Below are positions 1 through 9,180 of a stretch of 64,000 bases of DNA, piece by piece. Where the stretch lies: contig JAOUOD010000002.1 of assembly GCA_029880545.1 (NCBI GenBank), forward strand, positions 49,827 to 113,826, read 5' to 3'. The position numbers and the translations under genes were made by a program. The notes under the pieces are model-generated. The model had not been told where the DNA came from and made no database searches. It saw nothing but the letters and a program-made list of their open reading frames with translations. Source of the DNA: Gammaproteobacteria bacterium (GTDB lineage Bacteria; Pseudomonadota; Gammaproteobacteria; Acidiferrobacterales; SZUA-150). Position 1 is the first letter of the stretch. Each line of letters begins with the position of its first letter.

Positions 1-175
1 ACGGTTGCCATAGGCCGATACGGCAGGACCTGTACCTGCAAAGACCTGTGGCCAGAACTGATACCGGCCAGCCTGTCGTGGAATCAGCCTGGAACTGGGC
101 AGGTTTTTCTGTCTCTATATACTGCGCCGGGGAGGGTGCTTGGCGCCAAAGCTGGACGGGTCGACGGGTTGCTTG

Positions 176-418
176 TTAACCGGTTTTTTTGCGCTTGCCT
201 CGGGCGATGCGCTCACTCATGTTGCGCGCACAATCTTCAGCATACTGCGTTACCTGCTGTAACGTTCCCCTGCGGTTCCCTACCAGGGTATTGCGACCCA
301 GTGCAATTTCATAACGATACCAGTTGCCGTCCTTTATTCCTGCCGGCCGCTCAGCTTTTTCTACTGACAGGACGTGATACGACTCTTCAGGTGAAGCTGG
401 CTGATTCAAGGTTTCCAT
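176..418 (-). CDS. small protein of unknown function (80 aa)
   Basis: I do not recognise this protein. It is 80 residues long, hydrophilic, with a basic C-terminal tail (RGKRKKTG) and a central conserved-looking stretch with NWYRYEIALGRN. It has no signal peptide, membrane segment or cysteine pair motif. The start is supported by a GGAG ribosome site eight bases upstream of the ATG. It lies just downstream of, and on the same strand as, the RRM gene (31 bases apart), so the two are probably co-transcribed. The opposite strand is also open here, but without a convincing ribosome site. Confidence 0.6.
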   Translation of the reverse strand: METLNQPASPEESYHVLSVEKAERPAGIKDGNWYRYEIALGRNTLVGNRRGTLQQVTQYAEDCARNMSERIARGKRKKTG

Positions 419-449
419 TCATTTGACTCCATAAATTGGAAAATTAGGT

Positions 450-719
450 CTACCGGCGAGCCGACTTTCGCCCCTTGCCGCCAGGTTTCTCGTGCCTGAC
501 TTGCAGTGTTTTTCCGTCAATAATTTTTCCATCAAGGCCGGAAATGGCGTTTCGTGCCTCGTGCCCTTCCATCTCAACAAAACCAAAGCCTTTGCAGTCA
601 CCGGAAAAGATATCCTTCACCAGCTTGACGGAGCGCACTTTGCCAAATTCGGAGAACAGCGTTTCCAGGCCGGTTTCAGTGGTTCCTCGTGCGAGATTGC
701 CAATAAACAGTGTCTTCAT
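450..719 (-). CDS. RRM-domain RNA-binding protein
   Basis: This is a single RNA-recognition-motif protein of 89 residues. RNP2 (LFIGNL, residues 4-9) and RNP1 (KGFGFVEM, residues 43-50) are both intact with the aromatic residues that stack on RNA bases. A basic tail (GGKGRKSARR) follows the domain. Bacterial one-domain RRM proteins of this size bind single-stranded RNA and are often cold-induced. Here the gene lies next to a cold-shock-domain gene on the same strand, which fits a shared role in RNA handling at low temperature, although a terminator separates the two. The exact target RNAs cannot be read from the sequence. Confidence 0.9.
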   Translation of the reverse strand: MKTLFIGNLARGTTETGLETLFSEFGKVRSVKLVKDIFSGDCKGFGFVEMEGHEARNAISGLDGKIIDGKTLQVRHEKPGGKGRKSARR

Positions 720-749
720 AACAAACCCTCATTGGCATTGACCTACCGG

Positions 750-777
750 AAAAAACAAACCCCGCAGGCGCGGGGTT
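750..777 (-). terminator. Rho-independent terminator after the cold-shock gene
   Basis: On the minus strand an 8-bp GC-rich stem (AACCCCGC paired with GCGGGGTT, loop of four bases) is followed by a T-rich run. It ends the cold-shock transcript and separates it from the RRM gene. Confidence 0.85.
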
Positions 778-801
778 GTCCTTGTAGTACTGCGGGCCAG
801 G

Positions 802-1002
802 TCAGACTCTGACGTTGGAAGCCTGCGGACCCTTGGGACCGTCTTCCACATCAAATGTCACTTGCTGTCCTTCTGCCAGGGTGCGGAAACCATCGCTGGC
901 AATAGCGGAAAAATGTACGAATACATCCTTGCTGCCATCAGAATTGGTAATAAAGCCGAAGCCCTTGGATTCGTTAAACCATTTAACGGTTCCTGTTGCC
1001 AT
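802..1002 (-). CDS. cold-shock domain protein (CspA family)
   Basis: This 66-residue protein is a complete cold-shock domain that binds single-stranded RNA and DNA and acts as an RNA chaperone in the cytoplasm. It starts [21 protein letters not shown]1 (KGFGFI, residues 13-18) and RNP2 (VFVHF, residues 27-31) are intact, and the length is normal for CspA proteins. The start at 1002 is chosen because it gives the canonical N-terminus and has an AGAGG ribosome site seven bases upstream. An in-frame extension to 1041 is not needed. A strong terminator follows the gene. Which Csp paralogue this is cannot be decided from one window. Confidence 0.95.
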   Translation of the reverse strand: MATGTVKWFNESKGFGFITNSDGSKDVFVHFSAIASDGFRTLAEGQQVTFDVEDGPKGPQASNVRV

Positions 1003-1788
1003 TTTAAACCTCTTGAGAAAATTGAATTGAACACAATACAAAACTGACGAGGTTATTAGCAGGAGAAACCATTGGGAAGAACTTCTGACAAGAACCAGGA
1101 GAGTATGTAGTGGCGGAGATTCTACGGCAAAATTGGATCAATAGACAGCCTGACAAGCCCAAATCGGGACAATTTTCGGTTTGTTTTGGGAAAAAACCGG
1201 AAAAACTACAAAAATTTACCAAAATCCGGGCCAACCCGGGCACTGGCTACCGTTATCCACGGCTTGAATTCGTCTGCACTAAGCCGATTTGTTGAAGGCT
1301 TAATTGACGTTGTCGTGTCCGTAATACAGTCGACGCCATCCCTTTTTGCGTGTTTCGTGTCACTCATTTCCGCCTAATTAAAACACGCTACCCCCCAAGG
1401 GCGGGCATAATTCCCGTAACTGTTCAGGACAAGGCACTTCCCCGCTGTGGCATGGTCCTTTAAGACTTCTGAATAACTTCAGCTTGACTCATTTCGCAAT
1501 ACTGACTCCGGCCGCTACTGGATACAATTCGCCCTGATTTGCTGCCTTGTTCCAATAAACCGGCGTAAAAACATGGCAAATCAGCCCGGTCCACACCTGG
1601 CAGAATATTTACAAGGCTTGCTGTTATCCAGAATGCGGCAAGGCTGTGCGAGTTTTTGGTAACGCGGGTTTCCAAAAATACCTGATTCCGACTTAAAAAT
1701 TAGCTATTGGCCTTCATTCATTGAATACGGCACCAGCCGGGCTGTGGTGGTCGGTAACGGGCTGCCTTGTTCCGGAACCCGAACTGTT
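1003..1788. other. intergenic stretch without a supported gene
   Basis: About 0.8 kb with no reading frame that has both a ribosome site and protein-like composition. The part next to the cold-shock gene should hold its promoter and 5' leader. A loose inverted repeat (CGGTTT near 1174, AAACCG near 1194) is present. I see no RNA gene or mobile element. Confidence 0.5.
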
Positions 1789-2376
1789 TCATATTTTTGT
1801 TTGTATTCCGACAAGTCTGTAGACAACCCTGGTTACCGGTTTCTGTAAAAAATATACCACCAGGACCGGAACAAAAAATATCGCCACCAACAACAGAATC
1901 ATGGAATGACCGGACTTAAGAGGAACTACGGAATTTTCGGCAGTCACCCTGTAGATTGATACAGAACTGAACCCACTGTCTCCCGCCATAAAGATTTCCA
2001 CTTCCTGTGAATCACCGCTATCTTTCAATACTTTCACGGTTGCATAGGCCTCGCCTTCCGGTTCCCACCGGTAACTCATTTCTTTTTCCGGCACACGGAA
2101 ATCAAGGTCTGGATACTTGGTTTTGTACCGCTCTGCGTCGTCGGTTCTATATGGAACCACATGCAATTCCGGCGTATGTGATTTCTCCTTTGCCATAAAC
2201 GCAACAAAAAACATCGGGAGTGTGCCTTGCTGATCCAGATCCTTGATATCCAGATACGGGCTTTTCACATACAGCACACCCATCCCGGTACATGACCCCA
2301 GTAACACGATACTCATGGTCACAATTACCAGAATTCGTACAGCTACCTTCTTTGGCGTCGACGACTTCATAACCAA
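1789..2376 (-). CDS. membrane-anchored protein of unknown function (195 aa)
   Basis: I do not recognise this protein. A hydrophobic segment at about residues 12-35 contains a cysteine after LLGS (residue 29), which could be a weak lipobox or simply part of a transmembrane helix. A hydrophilic domain of roughly 120 residues follows, and a second strong transmembrane helix lies near residues 158-178. The layout suggests an inner-membrane protein with a periplasmic domain between two helices. It lies upstream-to-downstream with, and in the same direction as, the zinc-ribbon membrane protein at 2491-2805, from which it is about 115 bases away. Confidence 0.6.
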   Translation of the reverse strand: MVMKSSTPKKVAVRILVIVTMSIVLLGSCTGMGVLYVKSPYLDIKDLDQQGTLPMFFVAFMAKEKSHTPELHVVPYRTDDAERYKTKYPDLDFRVPEKEMSYRWEPEGEAYATVKVLKDSGDSQEVEIFMAGDSGFSSVSIYRVTAENSVVPLKSGHSMILLLVAIFFVPVLVVYFLQKPVTRVVYRLVGIQTKI

Positions 2377-2490
2377 ACACTCCCTGATTTAAGCTCAACC
2401 CGGTCTCTGAATTATCCAGATTAGCCAGACGTCTTTCTGGTTCCACTCCAGGTTCATATAAATCATCAAGCCCTGTACCTGATACATTCC

Positions 2491-2805
2491 TTACGAACCG
2501 GGAATTTCTTCATCAATATTGTTCCCGCAATACGGGCAATATTTCAGGGACTTTTTGACCGAGAACGGGCTTCCCGCGTACATGGCGATAACACCCCATT
2601 GACCATTGCATGCCGGGCAACGGATAAAAAACAAGGAACCGATTATCAAGAAAAAGAAAATACCGAATATAGACCAGGCTCCGACCGCCACGGAAACAAC
2701 TATATTCTCCGAAACAAACGGCAGGACCAATCCCAAGATTATGCAAATATCAATAAGTACGGAAAATATTCTCTTTTTTCGATTTAATGCTTCCCGGATA
2801 GTCAT
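2491..2805 (-). CDS. small membrane protein with a zinc ribbon
   Basis: This 104-residue protein has two transmembrane helices (about residues 15-31 and 40-61), followed directly by a C-terminal zinc ribbon made of CPAC (C63, C66) and CPYC (C90, C93). The four cysteines are placed as in small rubredoxin-like zinc ribbons, so the tail probably binds one zinc on the cytoplasmic side. I know of no defined function for this arrangement. It is probably co-transcribed with the membrane protein downstream of it. Confidence 0.65.
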   Translation of the reverse strand: MTIREALNRKKRIFSVLIDICIILGLVLPFVSENIVVSVAVGAWSIFGIFFFLIIGSLFFIRCPACNGQWGVIAMYAGSPFSVKKSLKYCPYCGNNIDEEIPGS

Positions 2806-3075
2806 TCCACGTACTCCTGATCGATTTTGGTTGCCATAATATCATCTTAATATACATAATTTTAGGCAGACAACCGGAATAATTTCATAACTTGTGCCGC
2901 GTACAAATGGGTATATTTACGGATATGAGTATACCTGCAATAACAAGACTGGAATCTGCTACACTGCTCTGGCAAGAGTCGTACAGGTCTCGCTTTATTG
3001 CTACGGGCAACCATTATGCCGGGCGAATTGATTACCAAAACGTAACAGCGCAGTTATATTTTTGCTGACCCTGAT

Positions 3076-3400
3076 CTTTAACCCTGGTTCACCATGGTCT
3101 CTGCATTTATTAGGCGCCCAGTCCGGCAAAACTCTTTTCTGGCCGCATCCAGGTTGTACGGCATCATGGTGAGACACATATCCAGAATGGCGCGCCATAG
3201 CACCACATCGTATTTGTTCAAGTCACTCCCTGGATAATGCTTCTCTTTTCACCTTGCAGTAACCGCATGCCGTCAACGACTACATCTCGCCATCGCGGTA
3301 CTCCGTCGCAACATCTTTGCCGGGAACGCTGTTTTTGCCATTCCAGGCAAATAGCCTGTACCCCCGGGACTATCAAAATCTGAACATTTTCATTTTTTTA
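3076..3400 (-). pseudogene. possible remnant of a coding region with in-frame stops
   Basis: Read on the minus strand from an ATG near 3391, preceded by a G-rich ribosome-site-like run, the frame gives MKMFRF, two stops, then YRLFAWNGKNSVPGKDV and further protein-like text to EM, another stop, and SLTACGYCKVKREALSRE before a final stop. Directly after it, behind a GGGAG sequence, a TTG-initiated frame reads NKYDVVLWRAILDMC and continues to NAETMVNQG (about 47 residues). The text looks protein-like but I recognise no family. It could be a decayed gene, two tiny genes or chance. Confidence 0.25.
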
Positions 3401-3534
3401 CCCCCGCCATGATGCAACAGACGGGGATTCTGAGTCGCGCCAGGCGGAATTATGATTTTTTCCGGCTTCGGGACCAGTCTCTTCCCGGCCAGGCTCGCGC
3501 GCAACCAGGATGGTCCGGCTTCATTCCGGCCAAT

Positions 3535-3563
3535 CAAAAAAAACGGCCCACGAAAGGGGCCGT
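3535..3563 (-). terminator. Rho-independent terminator of the pyruvate dehydrogenase operon
   Basis: On the minus strand a 7-bp stem (ACGGCCC with GGGCCGT, loop of seven bases) is followed by an eight-base T tract. It lies about 35 bases after the stop codon of the E2-E3 gene. Confidence 0.85.
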
Positions 3564-3598
3564 ATATTTCGAGATGGTGATCTCATTTTAGCGTCAGG

Positions 3599-6500
3599 TT
3601 AACGCTTGCTCCGCCGCAGGCGGGACAACAGCCTCCTCGCCATGTCGCCAAACATTTCTGTCTGGGTCGGGTGCGGATGAATGGCACGCGCCACCTGCTC
3701 CAGCGTCATGTCACCGGCAACCATCATCACGCCTTCGCCGATCAGCGTATCAGCATGGTCAGCAAGGAAATGTACGCCGATGATACGGTGCGTATCCTTG
3801 TCGGCGACGATCTTGATCATGCCTGAAGTCTCGTTGGTGATCATGGCCTTGGCATCAATGGCCATGGGCGCTTTCACTTCAACGGGATTCATGCCGCGAG
3901 CCTTGGCCTGATCAACCGACAAACCGACAAACGCGGCCTGCGGACGGGTGAAAATCACACCGCAATCCTTGGCATCGTCATACGGGAACGGGTGACCGGT
4001 CAGAAGATCGGCAACAACGCGTCCCTGCTGGCCGGCCGTGTGGGCCAGCATCAGGCCGCCGATAACGTCGCCCACGGCAAAGATATGCGGCACGTTGGTA
4101 CGACAATATTCATCGACCTTGATAACACCGTTCTCGGCCTTGACGCCACACTTGTCCAGCAGCAACGGTTCCAGTACCGGGCGCTTGCCAGTAGCGACAA
4201 TGACATAGTCACACTTGAAGTTCTTGGTCTTGCCCTCGGCGTTTTCATAACTGAGTGTCATATCACCGGGCTTGCCGGAAATCTTCTTGGCCTTGGCAGA
4301 TACTTCCAGGGTCAGGTTCTTTTCTTCGTTGAGCAGCGCGGTCAGGTTCTTGGCAATTTCCGGCTCCACTTCTTTCAGTGGCCGATCAGCCGCTTCCAGT
4401 ACCGTGACCTTGGCACCGAGATCGGAAAAGATCTGCGCCATCTCAAGACCAATCGCGCCGGCACCTATGACACCGAGACGCTTGGGCGCATTCTTCAGCG
4501 ACCAGACGGTATCAGATGTGAGCACGCCCTTGTTGTCGTGGCCATCGATAGGCGGCACAAACGGTGGCGCACCGGTGGCAATAACCGCGACACCGAACGT
4601 TACGGACTTGCCTTTCTTGCCATCACCGGGAATCGCGCGAGCATGCGGATCATCAGAATTGCCGCCGGTATCAACAAAAACTGAATGATCCGATTCAAAC
4701 CGGGCAAAGCCCTGGATGACGTCAATCTTCACACCCTTGTCAGTCTTGAGGGCCATGTCGCCACGAGTTTCGAGAACAGACTTGCGGGTCTTTTCCAGCT
4801 TCGCCCAGGACAGGGTCGGTTTGTTGGTCCCCTGCACACCCAGGTGCGAGTCATGGGCACGATCGCGTACACGATCAGCGCCGGCACGCCAGGCCTTGGA
4901 CGGGATACAGCCGCGCCACAGGCACTCACCGCCGGGGAACGGCGCGTCGTTAATCATGGCCACTTTCTTGCCATGCTGGGCAAGATCGCGGGCGCAGTCT
5001 TCACCGCCCGGACCGCCGCCGATAACAACAACATCGTAATCCCAGCTACCTTTTGGTATTTCAACCGGGGCAATAGCGGGCGCAGAAACAGCTGCTGCTG
5101 CCTTCGGCGCTGGCGCCTTGGTAACTGCCAATACCGGGGCCTGGCCGCTGAGCCATACCGGCTGCTCAACAATTTGCCTGAACACACCCAGGAACTTGGC
5201 CGCGTCGGCACCGTTGATAATACGATGGTCAGCCGTCATGGTAACCGGCATGCCTTGCGGGCCGGCGCTGGCAATAGCAAAAATCGCTGATGTACCCGGT
5301 GTCGGGATCGCATCAAACTGCGCCACGCCGAGCATACCCATGTTGGAAATGGTGAACGTAGGGTTGGAATACTCATCAGGCTTCAGGCGACGTGCGCGGG
5401 CACGATCAACCAGGTCAGCCCAGTCAGCGCTCAACTGGCCGAGGTCCTTGTTCAATACATCACGCAGTACCGGCACCACCAGGCCCATGCCTTCAGTGGA
5501 TACGGCAATACCCACATCGATCTGGTCGCGCTCGACGATGCGGTCCTCGTGCTGGTACACGGAGTTAACGCCCGGGAACTGTTCGATAGCCAGGGCGGAT
5601 GCCTTGGCCAGGGCAACGGTCAACGATACACCCTTGGCCTTGGATTCTGTCTTCAGTGCCGACTCGTCAATATTGACGGTAACGCGGAACAGCGGCATGG
5701 ACAGTGAGTATTCCATGTTGTGCGATACCGCTTTTTCCATGGCGGTCATCGGTCGACCTTCACCGGCCACCTGCAGAATACGCTTGGTAGAACCCTTCTG
5801 GATGCTGCTGTTCATGACGTCAGCGGCGACAATCACGCCGCCAGGGCCGCTACCGGCAAGGCCGTTCAGGTCAATACCGTGGGCACCGGCCAGTTGCCGT
5901 GCGTAGGGTGTCGCCTTGCCTTTACGTGGACGCGGTGCCGGTGAAGCGCCGTGTGGCATGGCCGGAATACGGGTCTTGGGTTTGGCCGTGCCATGGGGCT
6001 CGGACTTGGGCTTGGCGGTCGGGGCAACCGGGGTTGGAGCGGAAGCGCCTGTCTTGGAACTGTCTACCACCTGGTCCTTGTTCTCGACAAGATAGGCAAT
6101 AGGCTCGCCAACAGGCACTACGCTATCAACTTCCAGCAAAGGACCAGACAGGTAGCCTTCACGGAACACTTCAGCGTCCATAACCGCCTTGTCGGTTTCC
6201 ACCGTGGCGACAACCGTGCCACGCTCAACAAAATCACCGATACTCTTTTCCCAGCTGACCAGGGTACCTTCGGTCATGGTGTCAGAAAGCTGCGGCATCT
6301 TGATGGCATAGGCGCCTTCTGTCGGCGCACCCTGCTCTTCTGCTACCGGTTCGGACACTTCCGGTTCGGCCGCCGCCACCGGTACATTACCGCCCTCAAT
6401 AACAGCATCAGACGATGCCACCAGCTTGGCCATGGCGCCACCAACCGGGATCACGTCGCCCTCGGCTGCCAGCGGGCCGGAGAGATAGCCCTCGCGGAAC

Positions 6501-6667
6501 ACCTCGACATCCATGATGGCCTTGTCAGTTTCGACAGTGGCGACAACCGTGCCACGCTCAATGTAATCGCCGACCTGCTTCTCCCAGCTTACGACGGTAC
6601 CTTCTTCCATCGTATCGGAGAGCTGCGGCATCTTTATAATGTATTCATCTGCCATTTTCTGACTCAC
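3599..6667 (-). CDS. fused pyruvate dehydrogenase E2 (dihydrolipoyl acetyltransferase) and E3 (dihydrolipoyl dehydrogenase)
   Basis: One uninterrupted reading frame of 1022 codons carries two enzymes. The E2 half has two lipoyl domains (about residues 8-83 and 119-196, lipoyl lysines K49 and K160 in ETDKA), a peripheral-subunit-binding domain (about 253-288) and the catalytic domain (about 305-505). Its active-site histidine is H481 in ADHRIINGAD, where N485 replaces the usual Asp of DHRxxDG; the surrounding text resembles plastid/cyanobacterial E2 enzymes, which also vary there. A proline/alanine-rich linker leads to E3 (about 541-1022) with its FAD-binding GGGPGG, redox cysteines in CLWRGCIPSK (C582, C587) and the C-terminal HPHPTQTE histidine. 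E2 passes acetyl groups to CoA and E3 reoxidises the lipoyl arms with NAD+. It is last in the pdhA-pdhB operon. Translation may start at the GTG at 6667 or the ATG at 6655. Confidence 0.95.
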   Translation of the reverse strand: MSQKMADEYIIKMPQLSDTMEEGTVVSWEKQVGDYIERGTVVATVETDKAIMDVEVFREGYLSGPLAAEGDVIPVGGAMAKLVASSDAVIEGGNVPVAAAEPEVSEPVAEEQGAPTEGAYAIKMPQLSDTMTEGTLVSWEKSIGDFVERGTVVATVETDKAVMDAEVFREGYLSGPLLEVDSVVPVGEPIAYLVENKDQVVDSSKTGASAPTPVAPTAKPKSEPHGTAKPKTRIPAMPHGASPAPRPRKGKATPYARQLAGAHGIDLNGLAGSGPGGVIVAADVMNSSIQKGSTKRILQVAGEGRPMTAMEKAVSHNMEYSLSMPLFRVTVNIDESALKTESKAKGVSLTVALAKASALAIEQFPGVNSVYQHEDRIVERDQIDVGIAVSTEGMGLVVPVLRDVLNKDLGQLSADWADLVDRARARRLKPDEYSNPTFTISNMGMLGVAQFDAIPTPGTSAIFAIASAGPQGMPVTMTADHRIINGADAAKFLGVFRQIVEQPVWLSGQAPVLAVTKAPAPKAAAAVSAPAIAPVEIPKGSWDYDVVVIGGGPGGEDCARDLAQHGKKVAMINDAPFPGGECLWRGCIPSKAWRAGADRVRDRAHDSHLGVQGTNKPTLSWAKLEKTRKSVLETRGDMALKTDKGVKIDVIQGFARFESDHSVFVDTGGNSDDPHARAIPGDGKKGKSVTFGVAVIATGAPPFVPPIDGHDNKGVLTSDTVWSLKNAPKRLGVIGAGAIGLEMAQIFSDLGAKVTVLEAADRPLKEVEPEIAKNLTALLNEEKNLTLEVSAKAKKISGKPGDMTLSYENAEGKTKNFKCDYVIVATGKRPVLEPLLLDKCGVKAENGVIKVDEYCRTNVPHIFAVGDVIGGLMLAHTAGQQGRVVADLLTGHPFPYDDAKDCGVIFTRPQAAFVGLSVDQAKARGMNPVEVKAPMAIDAKAMITNETSGMIKIVADKDTHRIIGVHFLADHADTLIGEGVMMVAGDMTLEQVARAIHPHPTQTEMFGDMARRLLSRLRRSKR

Positions 6668-6707
6668 AACCTTTCAGTTTAGTTAGCAGTTAGCAAACAA
6701 CCGGCTA

Positions 6708-7688
6708 CTAAATCTTGCCCATTACCTTTAATGCACCCTGGTAGACGTCATCCGCATCGGGAATGGCGGCTTTTTCCAGCTTGGCATTGAACGGGACAGG
6801 AACGTCGGCAGCATGGATACGCACAGGCTGTGCGTCCAGTGCATAGAAACAGTCTTCGATCACAGTTGCCATGATTTCCGCACCCACGCCCACCGGTGCT
6901 TCGTCTTCTTCAGCAACCAGGAAACGATGGGTCTTTTCTACGGAACGGCGAATGGTTTCGCGATCAAGCGGCTTCAGTGAGCGCAGGTCCAGGACTTCGG
7001 CGCTGATCCCGTCCGCTTCCAGACGCTTGGCCGCTTCCAGGCACAGGTGAACCGAATAGTTGTAACCAATCAACGTAATGTCGGTACCTTCACGCACGAT
7101 CTCCGCGCCTTCCAGCGGACGGAAAAATTCTTCATCAGGAATCTCTTCCTTCAGGTTATACATGCGCTCATGCTCGATGATGATGACCGGGTCATTGGAG
7201 CGTACGGCTGACTTGAGCATGCCATAGGCATCCAGCGGGCCACGTGGTGTCACCACACGCAGGCCGGAGGTGGACATGAACATGCGCGCCAGTCGTGCAG
7301 AATGCTGTGCCGCCAGCTGGTGCGCTGTACCGCCAGGGGTGCGCAATACGATCGGGCACTGCAATTGGCCGCCGGACATATAGCGAATCTTGGCGGCGGC
7401 GTTAACAATGGTATCAAGCGCCAGCAGCGCAAAGTTAATAGACATGATTTCAATGATCGGGCGCATACCAATCATGGAAGCGCCGATACCGATACCGGTA
7501 TAGGAGTTTTCGGAAATCGGTGTATCGATAATGCGGTCGGCGCCGTACTTCTCCCACAGGCCAGAAGTGGCTTTGTAGGTACCGCCGGCAACGCCGATAT
7601 CCTCACCCATGGCAATGACCATCTTGTCGTTTGCCATTTCCTCGTCATGGGCACGACGGATCGCTTCCCAGTATGCTGTTTCTGCCAT
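6708..7688 (-). CDS. pdhB: pyruvate dehydrogenase E1 component, beta subunit
   Basis: This 326-residue protein is the beta subunit of a heterotetrameric E1, which decarboxylates pyruvate and transfers the acetyl group to the lipoyl arms of E2. It begins AETAYWEAIRRAHDEEM and carries the conserved family text GEDIGVAGGTYKAT, TPISE, and the C-terminal transketolase-like domain with LDLRSLKPLD. The length matches the family. A GGGAG ribosome site precedes the ATG. It lies 17 bases after pdhA and 40 bases before the E2-E3 fusion, so the three genes form one operon. An alpha2beta2 E1 is not the AceE type of enteric bacteria. Confidence 0.96.
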   Translation of the reverse strand: MAETAYWEAIRRAHDEEMANDKMVIAMGEDIGVAGGTYKATSGLWEKYGADRIIDTPISENSYTGIGIGASMIGMRPIIEIMSINFALLALDTIVNAAAKIRYMSGGQLQCPIVLRTPGGTAHQLAAQHSARLARMFMSTSGLRVVTPRGPLDAYGMLKSAVRSNDPVIIIEHERMYNLKEEIPDEEFFRPLEGAEIVREGTDITLIGYNYSVHLCLEAAKRLEADGISAEVLDLRSLKPLDRETIRRSVEKTHRFLVAEEDEAPVGVGAEIMATVIEDCFYALDAQPVRIHAADVPVPFNAKLEKAAIPDADDVYQGALKVMGKI

Positions 7689-7705
7689 ATTTATATCTCC
7701 CGTCC

Positions 7706-8719
7706 TTACTGTTGCAGCGGGCCGATCCAGCGCGGATCGGGGTTATCATCAAGTACGTAACGATCCAGTTCTTCAACCTTCGGTTCCGGACTTTCCTCGG
7801 CAAACTTGACGATATCGTTTTCGATTTCGTTGTCGATTTCCTTTTCCATTGCCTTGATGTCGTCGGCGGTCAATACACCGGCATCAATCAGGCGCTGGCT
7901 GTAGATTCTGATCGGGTCACGCTTTTCCCATTCCAGTTCTTCGTCGCGGGTACGGTAACCCTTGGCATCAGACATGGAGTGACCACGGAAACGGTAAGTC
8001 ATGAATTCAATGAAGTACGGCTTGCTTTCCTTGCGCACGTAGTTAACAGCCTTCTCGGCTTCAGCCATAACAATATCAATGTCCATGCCGTCGTGCTGGC
8101 TGGACTTCATGTTGTAGGCCGTATCCACACGCTTGTACTGATCCTTCTGTGCCGTGGAGCGGCTGATCTCGGTACCGATGGCATACTGGTTGTTTTCGCA
8201 AACAAACAGCACCGGCAGGTTCCAGACAGAAGCCATGTTCATGGTTTCATGGAACGTGCCCTGGTTGTTGGCACCATCACCAAGGAAACAGATGGCGATC
8301 TGGCCGCTGCCCTTGTGCTTGGCGCCCAGCGCCAGGCCGGCGGCCAGCGGGAACGGTTGTCCAACCAGTGCGTAACCACCCATGAAATTCTGGCTGGCGT
8401 CGAAAATATGCATGGAACCGCCACGACCCTTGGACGAACCGGTTTCCTTTCCATACAACTCGGCCATGACTTCGCGCGCCGGGGCGCCGGTCTTGATGGC
8501 ATGAATGTGATCGCGGTAGCCGGTGATTACGTAATCGTTTTTCTCACCCTGGCCGACTACAGCCTTTTCAAGAACACCAGTGGCGACCGCTTCCTGGCCT
8601 GAGTACAGGTGCAGGAATCCACCGATTTTGCGTTCCATGTAGGCTTCGAAGGTGCGATCCTCGAAGCGACGATAAAAAATCATTTCGCGCAGCAAGCGCT
8701 TCTGGTCTTCTTTGTTCAT
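7706..8719 (-). CDS. pdhA: pyruvate dehydrogenase E1 component, alpha subunit
   Basis: The alpha subunit of E1 binds thiamine diphosphate with the beta subunit. The thiamine motif runs from GDGANNQG to the closing NN of CENNQYA, and the phosphorylation-loop region YRFRGHSMSDA is conserved. The start is placed at 8719 (MNKEDQKRLLREM) because an AGGGAG ribosome site lies five bases upstream; an in-frame ATG at 8797 would add 26 residues without a ribosome site. This gives 337 residues, normal for the family. It is the first gene of the operon pdhA-pdhB-E2/E3, so the promoter should lie in 8720-8900. Confidence 0.95.
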   Translation of the reverse strand: MNKEDQKRLLREMIFYRRFEDRTFEAYMERKIGGFLHLYSGQEAVATGVLEKAVVGQGEKNDYVITGYRDHIHAIKTGAPAREVMAELYGKETGSSKGRGGSMHIFDASQNFMGGYALVGQPFPLAAGLALGAKHKGSGQIAICFLGDGANNQGTFHETMNMASVWNLPVLFVCENNQYAIGTEISRSTAQKDQYKRVDTAYNMKSSQHDGMDIDIVMAEAEKAVNYVRKESKPYFIEFMTYRFRGHSMSDAKGYRTRDEELEWEKRDPIRIYSQRLIDAGVLTADDIKAMEKEIDNEIENDIVKFAEESPEPKVEELDRYVLDDNPDPRWIGPLQQ

Positions 8720-9180
8720 GGGTCTCCCTGATGCGTCTCTTGGTGGGGGGAACCTAATATATTCAGGTTTTACCAGATTGTATTTGGGCCAGATCAAGCG
8801 TTTGGAACACTGACAGGCGGTGTTTAAAGCGCCGGTATGATCGTGGTTTTGTGGAGTTAGGTCAAGATCGGCACAAAATCACGTGTTTTTCGTGCATTTA
8901 CAAAACCCCTGGTTTACGACAAAAACGTTGATTTCTGCACAATAGCGCCTTTTAGATGCCTGTTATCCAAATTTAAGCGCAATTACCTGCGCGTTTTTGT
9001 GCATAATCTTCAACACTGGATTTCATGGCCGCTGGAATAAAATCGACACCGCAACTGTTCATACCATATTAATACTCAAAGCCATAACAATCGGCCAATA
9101 AATATTTTTTCCGACGGACGGCCATACCGACCGAGGATTGCCCTTTCGAGCGACTACAACCAGGTAAGGAGACCATCAAC
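8720..9180. promoter_or_regulatory. divergent intergenic region between pdhA and the DOMON lipoprotein gene
   Basis: About 460 bases, relatively A+T-rich, between genes reading away from each other. It must hold the promoters of the pyruvate dehydrogenase operon (minus strand) and of the lipoprotein gene (plus strand). Two similar words, GTTTTTCGTGCAT near 8886 and GTTTTTGTGCATAA near 8993, could be repeated protein-binding sites. No known operator could be recognised. Confidence 0.4.

Larger units (their letters stand above)
2806..3598. other. gene-poor stretch, partly decayed coding sequence
   Basis: No intact gene is supported over almost 0.8 kb. The segment at about 3070-3410 on the minus strand has protein-like text interrupted by stops (described separately). 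The end of the stretch holds the terminator of the pyruvate dehydrogenase operon. The rest shows nothing I can name. Confidence 0.5.

Noticed and set aside
1..110. Minus-strand frame open to the left edge (text such as GRYQFWPQVFAGTG)
   Set aside because: It looks protein-like but has no start codon after the preceding stop and is cut by the window edge; not enough to call a gene.
136..426. Open frame on the plus strand opposite the 80-residue gene
   Set aside because: No ribosome site and unlikely composition; the minus-strand gene has a GGAG site and protein-like text.
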